Shown piece after piece: positions 12,228 through 23,095 of a stretch of DNA of 64,000 bases. Position numbers and translations under genes: made by a program. The DNA comes from Micropterus salmoides (lineage: Eukaryota > Chordata > Actinopteri > Centrarchiformes > Centrarchidae): the NCBI RefSeq assembly GCF_014851395.1, contig NW_024041150.1:9296209-9360208 (forward strand), given 5' to 3'. The notes beneath the pieces are model-generated. The model worked only from the letters and a program-made list of their open reading frames with translations, ran no database searches and was not told where the DNA came from. Each line of letters begins with the position of its first letter. The first letter of the stretch is position 1.

Positions 12228-15200
12228 CCACATACTCCTCATGCTGATGCATCTACTTGTGCAATTACTCACACAAAGTTTTATCTGCCATCATTATTCT
12301 CGCAGTTGTGAATTATTCATGAGACTGGAATCTCATGAGCATGTGCCGCCTTGCAAGCTCAAAATCGCAGTTTCGCATTTGTTCCCTTAGTGCCAATCAG
12401 TGTCATCACTGTTCAGCACAATATATTCAGAGGATGATTGAGGACATTAAATATTATATTGAACTGCATAGAATATTGCAGTTTTAGCAGTAAACTCTAA
12501 TCATGAAAGAATGTAAAGTAATGTTTAAGTAAATGCAGATTTCTGTTCAAGATTAGCATTGTTTTATCACATATCTCTATTGACAATACTATACACTACT
12601 TAAATTGGGGAATGTGCTGCGTCCCGACTCCCACACTTCACTGCAGCCCATTTAATAAACATGTGCATAGCAAAATCTGATTACATGAGGCTCCTAAAGA
12701 CTCCTAAACCTTTATTTCACAGTGAACCTCTGAACATGGCAAGATTGAGTTCCTTTCTTTAATAACCAATATCTATCTGCTGTTCTGTGGTAAAAGTAAC
12801 ATCATGTGCCAAAAACAGCTTTCATCCAATATTCCCAACATTCTGTCCTTCTGTCCAAACGGAGATTGATAAACATCATGGCATTAATTGATTCAATGCA
12901 ATCTATTCTTGGTGTTAGCTCATGTATCCCTTTCAGTCATGAATGGCTCAATGTACGGTATATCCACATCCTTATTATGAACTACTACCAAATTGTCCTT
13001 GCACAAGATTATGCTATGTATTAAAAGGAATGCTAGAGGAAAAAACGGCCTCCCTTCAGCATGAAGTTTAGTTATGAGTAGCAATCAATAAATATTATCA
13101 AAGATTATTATATCATGTATAGTTTTGTTACAGTGGCTGTAATCTAGTATTTCTGTAATTTTATATCTTTTTATAGACTCCCTCTTGGAAAAGTTATTTT
13201 TGTCTTCTTTATATGTAGCATGCATACTGCTGGAATAGTTTATGCTAATGTGTCTATTTAATTCGACTACACATCTATGTTGCTAACCTGAAACAGAGAC
13301 ACAGAGAGTCACAGTTTCACGTGGTAACAGTTTGTACATGTAATTTTGTTATTCCAAAGTACAACCACAATCATTTCTCAATCATTTTTAATGTTCAGAT
13401 GTTGCCCTAAAATTATTTACGTTATTTTGCTGTGCACTTATTTCTTGGCCACTACACTACAAGGGCACTTTTAAAATGATATATAATTTTAAATATATTT
13501 ATATTAATGCATGTATTGGTATATGACTGGACTTGAATTGAGTTTTCTCCCTATTATCCTGGCTTACAATAACACAATGACAGTTTGTTTTGGGAACACT
13601 GTTTACTCAAAGTTCCACCAAAGGGTCCTTGTTTAAAAAAATTTCACACCTTATTAACCTGAGCCATTTCCTTGTAGTTTTACTTAGATCAAAAGAGCGA
13701 TTGTATTGCACATAGTCAGGTAAATCCACCTGTGGACAGAGAACAAAAAAAACTTTTAAAACTTTTAATTTCCTAGCAAAAATTCATTTAAAATTTAGCA
13801 AGATTTTGAGATCTAATGTAAAACATTCACACATGTTGCTGCCATTGCTGAATGCAAAAACAGATGTAAGTAGCAATAGGGGTGTTTAACACAGTAATTA
13901 AAGGTATCACAGTATGGGAAAATCTGAAACACAAATAAACTGTAACGCTTAGCCACAATGTGCTATAACCTGAAAATTCACCTGTGTTTTTCTCAGTGGG
14001 CACCCTATGAGAAATAGGTGTTTTTCCCCTGCTGAAACCACACTTTGATGTTTTTCCCCTGTTGTGTTCGGCTTTTGTTGTTGTTCTATGCTGGCAGGAT
14101 AGCAGGGCTTCAGAAGCTTTTCGAACCACTATTTTCATGGTTTAAAGATTTCATCTCATTTGCTGGCCGAGAAAGTGTCATGCTGTTGTGGAGTGGTGTT
14201 GTTTTGTTGTGAGGGGCAGCCTCAGCTTGTCTCCCTCATCGGGGGGCCAAAGTACCCTGCTTGCTATAGGAAACCAGACTGGCCTTAATAAGACAAAGTC
14301 CAGGCATTGATTTGACAAAACAGCATTTGGAATTAGATGTTGCAGCACAAGCAAATCACAGCTGGGGTAAAAACAATTCTCCCATCAGGGGGCGGTCATC
14401 CCTTAGGGGACTCCTGTACCCCCTGCCTACCTGAGAGGATCAAAGAAATGCCTTAAAGACAAGGGGGACACGTTTGTCAAATTTCAGGTTGAAAACCTAA
14501 ATCCTAAATCTTTTCAGAGGGAAAAGAGGAAACATGGATTAGCTTATTAGCTTAACAGGCTAAAGGCTAATTACAATAATTCTTCCCAGTGGTATTAGAC
14601 AGGTTGGTATTTGATTATTTAAACTACAAAATAAATGACAGAAGTGCTAGAATATGCAATGTGATACAAAAGAAAGTTCAAGGTCCCCTTGCTAGCTTTT
14701 TTCCCCAGAGTTTTCAACCACATCTCACTGTCTTCATCAGCAAACAAATCTTCACTGATGACGAGATGACAACTGTTAGATGTAGGGGAAAGTGAGAAAG
14801 AATAAAAACTAGTTAGTGGACTTTGAGTTTAGAATGTTTTTTTTCTGGACCAAACTATTATTTCAAAGATTGGATTTATTTCAAAGAATCATGTGGTCAG
14901 GTTTTCACAACTTTTCTTTAAATTCATTTTCATCTACACTCACCCTCAGGTGTTTGTAGAATAAGCTACTTAAAAGGTGATGAACTGAGGCCTGTCATTA
15001 AAACAAACACTTGTGAAAAAAAAATACAAACAAAAGCCACTATGAAGTTAATCACTTGTCAAAGGGTTCATTATTATGGGAGAGGGACAGGCCTGACAAG
15101 AATCAGACAAAAGCAACACAGCGGAGGCACTTTCGTTACAATGAGCCTCTCTACCGGTGCTGTGGTGACATCAGAGGTCCTCTAAGCTGGTCTTTGTATC

Positions 15201-15802
15201 CTTTCCTCGTACGCCTTGTCTTTTGGGCCGTCCCCCTTCTTCTCACCAGCAGGCTGTTTTCTTGTCCTCTCATTAAGCCCTGATCCCAAAATTAGAAGCC
15301 CTCCAAGCACCGTATCTGACCACGCTGCGACCCTGCATGCCATGTTGAGGAAAACACAGTGGCACTTTTTGGTGACAGGTATGCTGCCCGTAAATGGCGT
15401 GTCAAACACAGTACATTTTGGAGGAAAGGTCCTGGCTACATTCATTATGTTCAAAGTGTTATTTTAAATTTTAAATGTTACTCTTCAACTTCATAGAAGT
15501 CATAGGAGGAGCTTTGGGTGGATGGTGGATGTACAAAGGGCAGGATTTTTACACCTGAAAACATGGAAAAACAGTAATCATGCCAAGAGTGGACGTTGTA
15601 GGGTAAACAGTTTAAACATATTGTCAGTCAGTGTTCAGTGGATATGTCCAGTATGAACATTTGCGACTTTGCAGATACATACATTCATTAACATTTCCTC
15701 ACCACTTTGATAAAAAAAAAATGGACACATTACATTTCTTTCAAATCATTTTTGTTGTTGCGAAATAGTATAGTTTTTAAACAAATTTGAAAGTGCCATG
15801 AA
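11561..15802. other. Gene-free stretch
   Basis: Apart from a CA tract at 12186-12226 I see no repeat with defined ends and no coding exon. The part around 15100-15460 is less AT-rich and open in several frames on both strands, but no frame shows consistent codon bias or a recognised product. The rest is AT-rich unique DNA. Confidence 0.4.
12186..12226. repeat. (AC)n microsatellite
   Basis: An uninterrupted AC tract of about 20 units. Confidence 0.97.
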
Positions 15803-15810
15803 GGTTTGAG

Positions 15811-16489
15811 CAACCCGGTCTCACTCCCAAGTCGTCACATATGGACACATGGTCAAGAGTCATAATCGTCAGTTTGTGACGCACTAGGGATCCCTTTGAC
15901 GTCATAGTTTGACGTATTGAGGGAAGCCCTGTTGTGTCAGTTTTTGATGGTAAAGGCAAGTATGATATTTAAGAGAAAAGACGAAGTAAGGAGGTGATTG
16001 GGGTGGATAGAGGGCCAGAACCCGGACCTTGAAGCAGGAGAACAGGGTTTGTGTCCCGTGCAAACAAAACATTAAATGTTTTTATTTAGGCGAGTGAGGT
16101 AAATTGATATTAACGTTAGTTAACTTAAGTCTTAATTGACATACATAGCTATTTTAACCCAAACCATGATCTTTTCCTAACCTTAACCAAGTAGTTTTGT
16201 TGCCTAAACCCAACCAAGTACTTTCTGTGCCTAAACCTAACGAAACTGCAACGTTTCACGACTTTAATTATGCGCGTTTCAACATGGCAATGTATCGAAA
16301 CATTACGTTTTATCTTGAAAGTGTAACCGGATATTGCATATTTATTGTTGCTAAGCGTTGCTAACTTGACTGTGGATCCCTAAACGTCAATAATTGATGC
16401 AAAAGGGCTACCCAAGTCTTTAAAAAGCGACGACAAAGGGCCTTGACCATGCGTCAGACATTTGACGAGTAGGGAGTGAGACTGTGTTG
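15811..16489. mobile_element. 679-bp inverted-repeat DNA element with target duplication
   Basis: The left end reads CAACCCGGTCTCACTCCC and the reverse complement of the right end CAACACAGTCTCACTCCC; similarity continues through CATGGTCAAG on both sides. GTTTGAG (extendable to GGTTTGAG) flanks both ends at 15804-15810 and 16490-16496. Inside is a run of diverged CCTAAACC(T/C)AACCAAGTA units near 16160-16240 and paired GACGTCA/GACGTTT words. No transposase frame is seen. The 7-8 bp duplication suits hAT, but the termini are not decisive. It resembles repeats seen in other percomorph genomes. Confidence 0.65.
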
Positions 16490-16496
16490 GTTTGAG

Positions 16497-19286
16497 ACAA
16501 GCTTAGCTAAATATAGTAAAGTGATAATAAGTAAACTAATTAAAAATAACAAGTTTATGGGCCAATTGTTCCAGTATTTGCAGATGACGCTTCTTTGTAC
16601 GTTAATGTTAGTATCTGTAAATTCATTTACTTCAAACCCAGCACATGCCCACTTTCAACGATCCATAAATAAATTTCAGCCACTCAAGTGAGCCTAGATT
16701 TTCAAGTCATTAAAAAACTGGCTTAAGGGCAATCGTTTTCCAGCTTAAATAAACATTCAACCTGTTTTGTTGATGCAACACTAAGCCTTGGCACATGGCA
16801 GAGAGTGGTTTGAAAGGAAACACTGTTAAATGCCTCACAGCTTAATCCTTCCTGTTGGACGCTGAAGATTCACCAACCTGACACCAACAGTGACTACTCA
16901 TTTGTGTCACTGGTGTATATGACTGACTTTTGTAAACGCTAATAGCGATGATTGTTTCACCTTGCACTTTCACACAGATTAACACAGCTTCACTCACAAG
17001 TTTAAAAACAATATTATGTACTGAGTTTGACAAAGAAAATCCTAGACCAACTTCATAGACATCATGATCCAATAAAAGTACCTTTTGTCGAAGCTTAATG
17101 AAGTTTTTAAACTCTTGTATAGCTTCAAATATGGTAGAGTACTTTCTCACACTCTCTAAAGCTTCATGAAAAGGATCTTTACCAAAAAGTGAATGATGGC
17201 AATGATAAGCTGTGTTTGCGATTCAGGGCGTCATGATCAGATAAATTCCCTCAAGCCTGTGAACATAAGGTTGCAGTTCTTAGAATCTAAAGCCCGCATT
17301 GATGTTGGGACTCCAGTTGTACAATTATACAACTTCTAAACTGATAAAAGACCCCATTTATCTTGGGTTTTGTAGATGCGAAGGAGTAAGATCTTCAAAA
17401 AGTTTCCCCAAAGAGTCCCACATTTGTAAATGTTTTTGAAAATGGTGCTTTGTTCACACCTGTGGTCAGCACTTTATTTTGTATTTTTTTTCTTTATCTG
17501 AGTGTAATCTGCATGCAGCCAGCATTTTGCAGTCTATAGTTCTGAATAGACTGCAGTGTGAATTGTTATCTCTTCCTCTGTCTCTGTCCCTGACTGACTG
17601 TGGTTCCCCAGCGGCTTTGAACCATATCCAGGTGTCAGTCCATGTAGATGCATGTTGCCATGGTGTGAAGGAAGCAGGTCTTACTTGAAATCCGAATCTT
17701 TCCCTGATGTCACGCCATGTAATGCAAAACATCTGGTATGATGCATTGTTCTTACAGTAAGTGTTTGGAAGTTATATATGAATCAGTTGTCAGTTTGGCC
17801 ATGATTATTTACATTTATTGTTTTGCAGTAAATTATCAAAAGTGTTCATTTTCCATGGATCCTCTGCATGACTTACAACAATTAACTTATCAGAGTGCCA
17901 CAAAAACTAAAATGGCTGGCACTTTCTTTTGACAGTTAGGAGTGTAGAGAAAGTGTGAAATCGATTTGCTCTAAAACAACAACAGCACATAAGCTGGGCC
18001 AGGATATGACTAAATGACAATACACAAGATTCTGTAAACTCTTTTACAATATAGCCTAGTTTATGTACCACCCACAGTCAAGGTGTAGGTTTTTTTTTTA
18101 TGGCTTCAGAACAATGTTCTATTTCCAACCTTGAGTTGCCCTAGACATGTAAAGAGGAATGAATTGGTGGACTCTGATTCATTTTTGTTTACTTTTTTTT
18201 GTCATCATTAGAGACATTCTGTCTTGCATTTTGCTTTGCAATGTTGCAATCAAAAAATGCAATGTTTAATAAGAGAACTGTCCAAAACAACAGCAATTAT
18301 AAGTTTTTTTGAGATGTTTAGAGTAATTGAAGTAGCGTTTAAAGATTCCTTTTGTAAATTGAATATCTTCAAATGCATATGTCTCATTGCATATGTTGCC
18401 AGTGGCTTATTTGTTCAATGAAATAAAAAAAGTGTGACATTTTGGATACCAGCATACGTTCTTGTCTCCGCCTCCATATGACTGAATGCCAAGTAAGGCC
18501 AGGTACTGTGTGAAAAATGGTAACGTGCAACAAGTGAGAGGTAAAACAAATAAACAACATGTGATAAAAATAAAGGGTATTGTGATCTTTCTGCAAATGT
18601 TGTATCACGTCTCAGTGGTTTCCTTTGTTGGAGTTCATGAGAACAGTCGCATGTATGCAGGACAGCAAAGACAAAGACAGCAGGACAGGCTAGGTCAGTA
18701 TTTAAAAATCTGTGCGAAAAACTTTAAAGCAAGTCTGGATCAGCTGCCTCTCCGAAATGTACTACTGCACAAATGGCTAATTTTGTGTACAATAATATTC
18801 CATTTACATACTCAGAATGTCAGCGGTTTTATATATATATATATATATATTCTCAGCAAAACATCAAGTACTAATTTTTCTGCTTCTCTGTAGGTTTCAT
18901 GTTTCGTCTAATCTCAATAGCAACTCACATCTGATCTGTTTGCAGATGCCAGTTGCTATCAGAGACAATGTTTAACAATTTCTAAGCTGTTATTGTCTGT
19001 AACTGAAAGCCTGGAAGAGTTTCCCATAACATCCTGGCAGAGATGTACAGCACTGATGTCTCTCTGTGCTCTACATTCATCTGATAGCACACTCACCTCT
19101 GTCTTTACGCTTCACCTCCCCTTTTCCTTGTTTATCGTTTGGTTCTCAACGTTCCCCTGCACTTTTAATACTGTCACTGCAATCTGGACATGTTTCACTG
19201 TAACCCGGTATCACAACAGTGAAACTATTATAGATTTGTGGGAAGTGGAGAACTATAAGGATGACACACATTTAGAACTTCTGATT
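16497..19286. other. Gene-free stretch
   Basis: AT-rich DNA with no supported exon and no element with defined ends. A (TA)10 tract lies at 18831-18850; the longest open frame here (18486-18893) runs into it and has no coding character. Confidence 0.45.
18831..18850. repeat. (AT)10 microsatellite
   Basis: Ten uninterrupted AT units. Confidence 0.95.
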
Positions 19287-19336
19287 GGTGATTATAGCAG
19301 CTTCGAGGATTTCTCCTTGAAGCTGCTATAATCACC
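19287..19336. repeat. Near-perfect 50-nt hairpin (23-bp arms, 4-nt loop)
   Basis: The left arm (19287-19309) starts GGTGATTATAGCAGCTTC and the right arm (19314-19336) is its reverse complement with one difference (G opposite T, a wobble pair in RNA). The loop is TTTC. Arms of 23 bp with such a short spacer are not expected by chance and are unrelated to the repeats around. It could be a templated inversion-duplication during replication, a tiny foldback element or an RNA hairpin; the loop is short for a microRNA precursor. Confidence 0.85.
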
Positions 19337-19504
19337 ATTTAATATCAATAATGAAACAAATTACTACTTAAAATGTGAAAGAGGTTGTTAATAGTTATGA
19401 ACCCACAGAGAGTTATCACCCAATTCTGCAGTTCCTTTTTTTAAATATAACGTTTTGTTTTGTTTTTGCAGCCCACAACTTAACTGTTCAGGGTTAGTCT
19501 CATT

Positions 19505-19720
19505 GTCCAGCACCAAACAGCTGACAAAGTTCGCAACTAGCTGGTGAACATAGTGGAGCATTTAGCAGCTGAAGAGCCAGATATTTTTCTCAGGAGTTGG
19601 TGGAGACCAAAACAGAGTTACAAGAGGAGTGAATACTGGTCTTTCACTGGGTGGCCAGAAACAAATCTTCAATTGAACTATAATGTTACTCTGTGTCTGC
19701 TGAATCTGTACAAAGCAAAC
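19505..19720 (+). repeat. Dispersed repeat family C, copy 1
   Basis: The stretch contains CCAGCACCAAACAGCT, GAACATAGTGGAGCATTTAG and GGAGACCAAAACAGAG in order. The second copy at 22299-22720 has the same order with moderate divergence. It looks like a middle-repetitive element; the open frame across it is incidental. This copy is uninterrupted and serves as the empty site for the insertion at 22358. Confidence 0.6.
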
Positions 19721-21294
19721 ACGCTTGTCATAAGAACTTTATAAAATAAAGATAAAAAAATCAGTGATGCATCTACTGCCCCCCTGTAGCTGAATCATCA
19801 ATTAATGAAGGTTTCAATGACTCTTTTAATGTTTCCGTAAGGCATAGATATTTTTGAATTACAACCATGCTGTCCTTTTCTGACTTTCTAAAGAGGCAAC
19901 ATCAGATTTAGTGTCTAAAGACATCTGAAGACACTCACAGCTGGGGGAAATCTTTTCAGCAAACAGAAATTAACCAGAATCCTTTGCCAATAGGATATCG
20001 TCAAAAGATCCTTTCACTCGACACCCTGTAAACACTGCTTTGGAATTCGGATTGTTTGCTTATTTGTATACGAGAATGAGAAGAGAGAGCATCTCCCTTC
20101 CATTAGGATTTTTAGCTCAGTGACAAGTGCCAAAGTATTGCATTTTATCAGAAATAATCATTTCATTTATTTGCTCAGGACCATAATCTTATGGTATGGA
20201 GCACAAAGAAGACATAGCAAATAACAGAATGACGGCAGACTGCTTGATAAACAAAAAAACAGCTATTCCTAATTAAATAAAGGAAAAACATTCTTCAAAA
20301 AGACAACCAGTTTACCAATCATCTTTTGGTTTGTCAGATTGCAGCAACAAAATTAACTTAGCTACTAACATAGATGGGTACCTTACATAATACTTTGGCA
20401 GATCCCTTTCTCTGAAATCTGTCATGCTTAAAGTCAAACAAAATATGATACTCGTCTCCCAGACAGTTTTGGTTTTCATGCAACAGATACTTTCCCAGTT
20501 TGACTGGACATACGTTTAATTTCTACATACATATCAATCAATGTCATACGTCTAAGTTCACTTTGCTACTTTTGCTTAACTGGTTTTTCAGTCTCTGTTA
20601 GTTTCAACCAGTTAATGTTGTTACACTTTTGGTTAAGCCAAAGTTAAGACAAACCACAGTCATCCAGGATCTGCCTAACCTGCAGTACCCATGGTGAGGC
20701 ATATACGTACAACCTGCATTATACAAGTTCAGCAGATAGTTGTACATTATTTGATATATGAATATAATAACTCTTTATTAAACCTATGTATATGTACACA
20801 TTTGCAAATTTCAAGGTTATAAAACAGTGGAACTTTACTGTGAAAATATTTCCTACCTCACCATCACCTCTGACATATTCACTTAAGGCTTAGTGTATCC
20901 ATATTTGCAAATTACCAACTGAAAGTTCTTTCCCACGTTGTATCTATTATTAGCACATCCATTTCTTTGTTAATGTCTGTCAAGTGCAACATTATGAAAA
21001 AAACACACAAACACTTAAAAATCTGGTTCTTTGAATCCTTCATAGAGGGTTGTGCTCATCTGCCACTAAGTTATGCATTGTTTAGCTGTATCTCCCCTTG
21101 CAATTGTATAGTTAAATAAAGAAGCACCTTTGACAGACAAATAGAGAGTGTGACCAGATTAAGTTCAGAACAAGGAACTCTCAAAGTTCAGTCTGAATCT
21201 GTTTAGACAGTGAAGGTTGCATTCACTGGCACCTGACCAAAACCTTTCAAGGTACTAATGTTCCCTACCCCCACACACACACATGCACAGACTT

Positions 21295-21295
<1 letters not shown>

Positions 21296-21370
<75 letters not shown>
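21296..21370. repeat. (CA)n microsatellite, about 75 bp
   Basis: An uninterrupted CA tract of about 37 units. Confidence 0.97.
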
Positions 21371-21372
<2 letters not shown>

Positions 21373-21556
21373 ACACTTGTAATTAGCACTTAAAGCACTT
21401 AAATGCATACACAAACACAATATGCACACAATGAGCCAGTATGTAAAAGTGAACCTGCATTTCCTTATAGATACACGATGTTGATGCAGATGTAATATGC
21501 ATGATTTAAACAGGTACACGTGAGTGCATACACAAACCACCCACCCACATCCACAT

Positions 21557-21557
<1 letters not shown>

Positions 21558-21631
<74 letters not shown>
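21558..21631. repeat. (CA)n microsatellite, about 74 bp
   Basis: A second CA tract of nearly the same length, 187 bp after the first. It is preceded by diverged CCACAT units, suggesting growth from a CA-rich seed. Confidence 0.97.
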
Positions 21632-21632
<1 letters not shown>

Positions 21633-22298
21633 CCATACCCAGTACTCATGAGCAAACTTGGCTGTCTTTGGCCCACCATTGTTCAGTAGCACTGAGGCAT
21701 TGCTGGGCTAAGTGAGGGGCCCTGATGGATACCTACCAGACTCAGACCACCAATAAAGGTGGGAGAGGAGGAGAAAGAGAGTAAATGGAGGGATATTGAA
21801 TAGGGGACAAGAAGATGGCAGAAGATAGCAGAATATAGAATCCAAGGTAGAGGCAGGGAAAGAGAAGGAATATCTATTGTCCCATGCATTCAAATGCACA
21901 GGTGTGTGTATGAGTGTAATATGGATGTTTCCGTTCTTCTTTGTATGGGTTGTAATATAATATGTGAGTTTTCTTCATGAAATAGAAAAGCCCAACTCTA
22001 CTGTACACCTTGTAGGAACAACAGCGTTATTAGCTGAATTTTCTATTCCCAGTGTTTTAATAATCAATTAAAAGTGATACCACAATGTGAAAATATGCCA
22101 TTACAAGTAAAGGCTGTGCATTAAAAAGTTTTCTTAAAGCTGCTCTGATAAATATTTTTATTTCAACATTGGGTCACATTACTATATGTTTTACAGCCAG
22201 CATCTTTACTGTTTTGGTTCACCGCATTCATCAATGTCCTTTTCAGACACAAAGCAGCATTTCAGTGTAAAGGCTTTTAAAAAACCCTCTACACTACC

Positions 22299-22720
22299 TG
22301 TCCAGCATCAAACAGTAGCAGCTAACTGGCAAACATAGCAGAGAATTTAGCTGCTAAGGGCGTACTCACACTAGGCCCGGTGTCTTGTCCCCCTCCCCCT
22401 CCCCCCGCTGGCCTACACATTGCACGTAACATTCTGAGTCCAAGCACGTTTACGTCATCACTACATACAACTTGCTGTTTTGGAGAAAAAAAAAGGGCGC
22501 TCCTTCTCACACAGCACAATCGAGTTCATGAGCCATCACACTAGCCAAAATGGACTTCGGGGATTAAACGTGCTTGGGCACAGTGAGGAGGCCCTAAAGT
22601 ATGTTAAATTTTCATCAGTAGATAGTGGAAACCAAAACAGAGCGAAAATAAAAGTGAATATTGTACTTAAATCTCTCATGTCTCCTGAAACACAACTCCA
22701 TTGCTCCATGTAAATATGAT
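22299..22720 (+). repeat. Dispersed repeat family C, copy 2 (interrupted)
   Basis: CCAGCATCAAACAGTAGCAG, GAGAATTTAGCTGC and GGAAACCAAAACAGAG follow the order of the copy at 19505. Between them lies a 237-bp insert at 22358-22594. When the insert and one TAA are removed, the flanks line up directly with the other copy. Confidence 0.6.
22358..22594. mobile_element. 237-bp insertion with TAA duplication (Harbinger-like)
   Basis: TAA precedes (22355-22357) and follows (22595-22597) the insert. The left end is GGGCGTACTCACACTAGGCC and the right end GTGAGGAGGCCC, so the termini pair as GGGC/GGCCC with GTRCTCAC/GTGAGGAG. A 3-bp TWA target is the mark of PIF/Harbinger elements. No open frame of transposase type fits; it is a MITE. 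The superfamily rests on the target length only. Confidence 0.5.
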
Positions 22721-22829
22721 GTGTTAATAGGCAACTGTTTGTTAATATTTTTGTCAGTGTAGTGTTTACATCTTGTTGCACTGTCCCCAGTCACCAAAAA
22801 TCTATGAATGCAGGTTTAAGTAAAAATGC

Positions 22830-22830
<1 letters not shown>

Positions 22831-22860
<30 letters not shown>
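22831..22860. repeat. (TAT)10 microsatellite
   Basis: Ten uninterrupted TAT units. Confidence 0.96.
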
Positions 22861-23008
22861 CCGCAAAGCCAACTATCAAAAGTGGCCCCTTTGTGTTATG
22901 AATTACTTATACATCAGCATATTAATGTTCTAGCTAGTTGAAGTGCTGCTTCTATACCACTACAAACTGCTGTCCTAGAATTATTACAACACTTTTAGTA
23001 GTTTATTG

Positions 23009-23095
23009 GGTAACACTTTACAATGCAGCACACAAAACTGTGAGTAGTAAATAGTCAACACAAAATTTTTGTGCACCATGTCGTAAAGTGTTACC
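23009..23095. mobile_element. 87-bp foldback MITE
   Basis: The left end GGTAACACTTTAC and the right end GTAAAGTGTTACC are exact inverted copies, and pairing continues inward through GCACACAAAA/TTTTTGTGCACC, so the element folds into one long hairpin. No exact duplication is visible at its edges. The ACACTTTA terminus resembles the start of the insert at 11102 and hAT-type MITEs of fish. Confidence 0.65.

Larger units (their letters stand above)
19721..22298. other. Gene-free stretch with two long CA tracts
   Basis: No exon or bounded mobile element is visible. Two CA microsatellites at 21296-21370 and 21558-21631 generate long poly-CV and poly-TH frames that are not genes. Confidence 0.5.

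Noticed and set aside
18486..18893. 135-codon plus-strand frame
   Set aside because: It runs through an AT microsatellite, has AT-rich codons and no known domain.
21265..21715. Long frames of alternating Cys-Val or Thr-His
   Set aside because: They are translations of the two CA tracts; composition artefacts.
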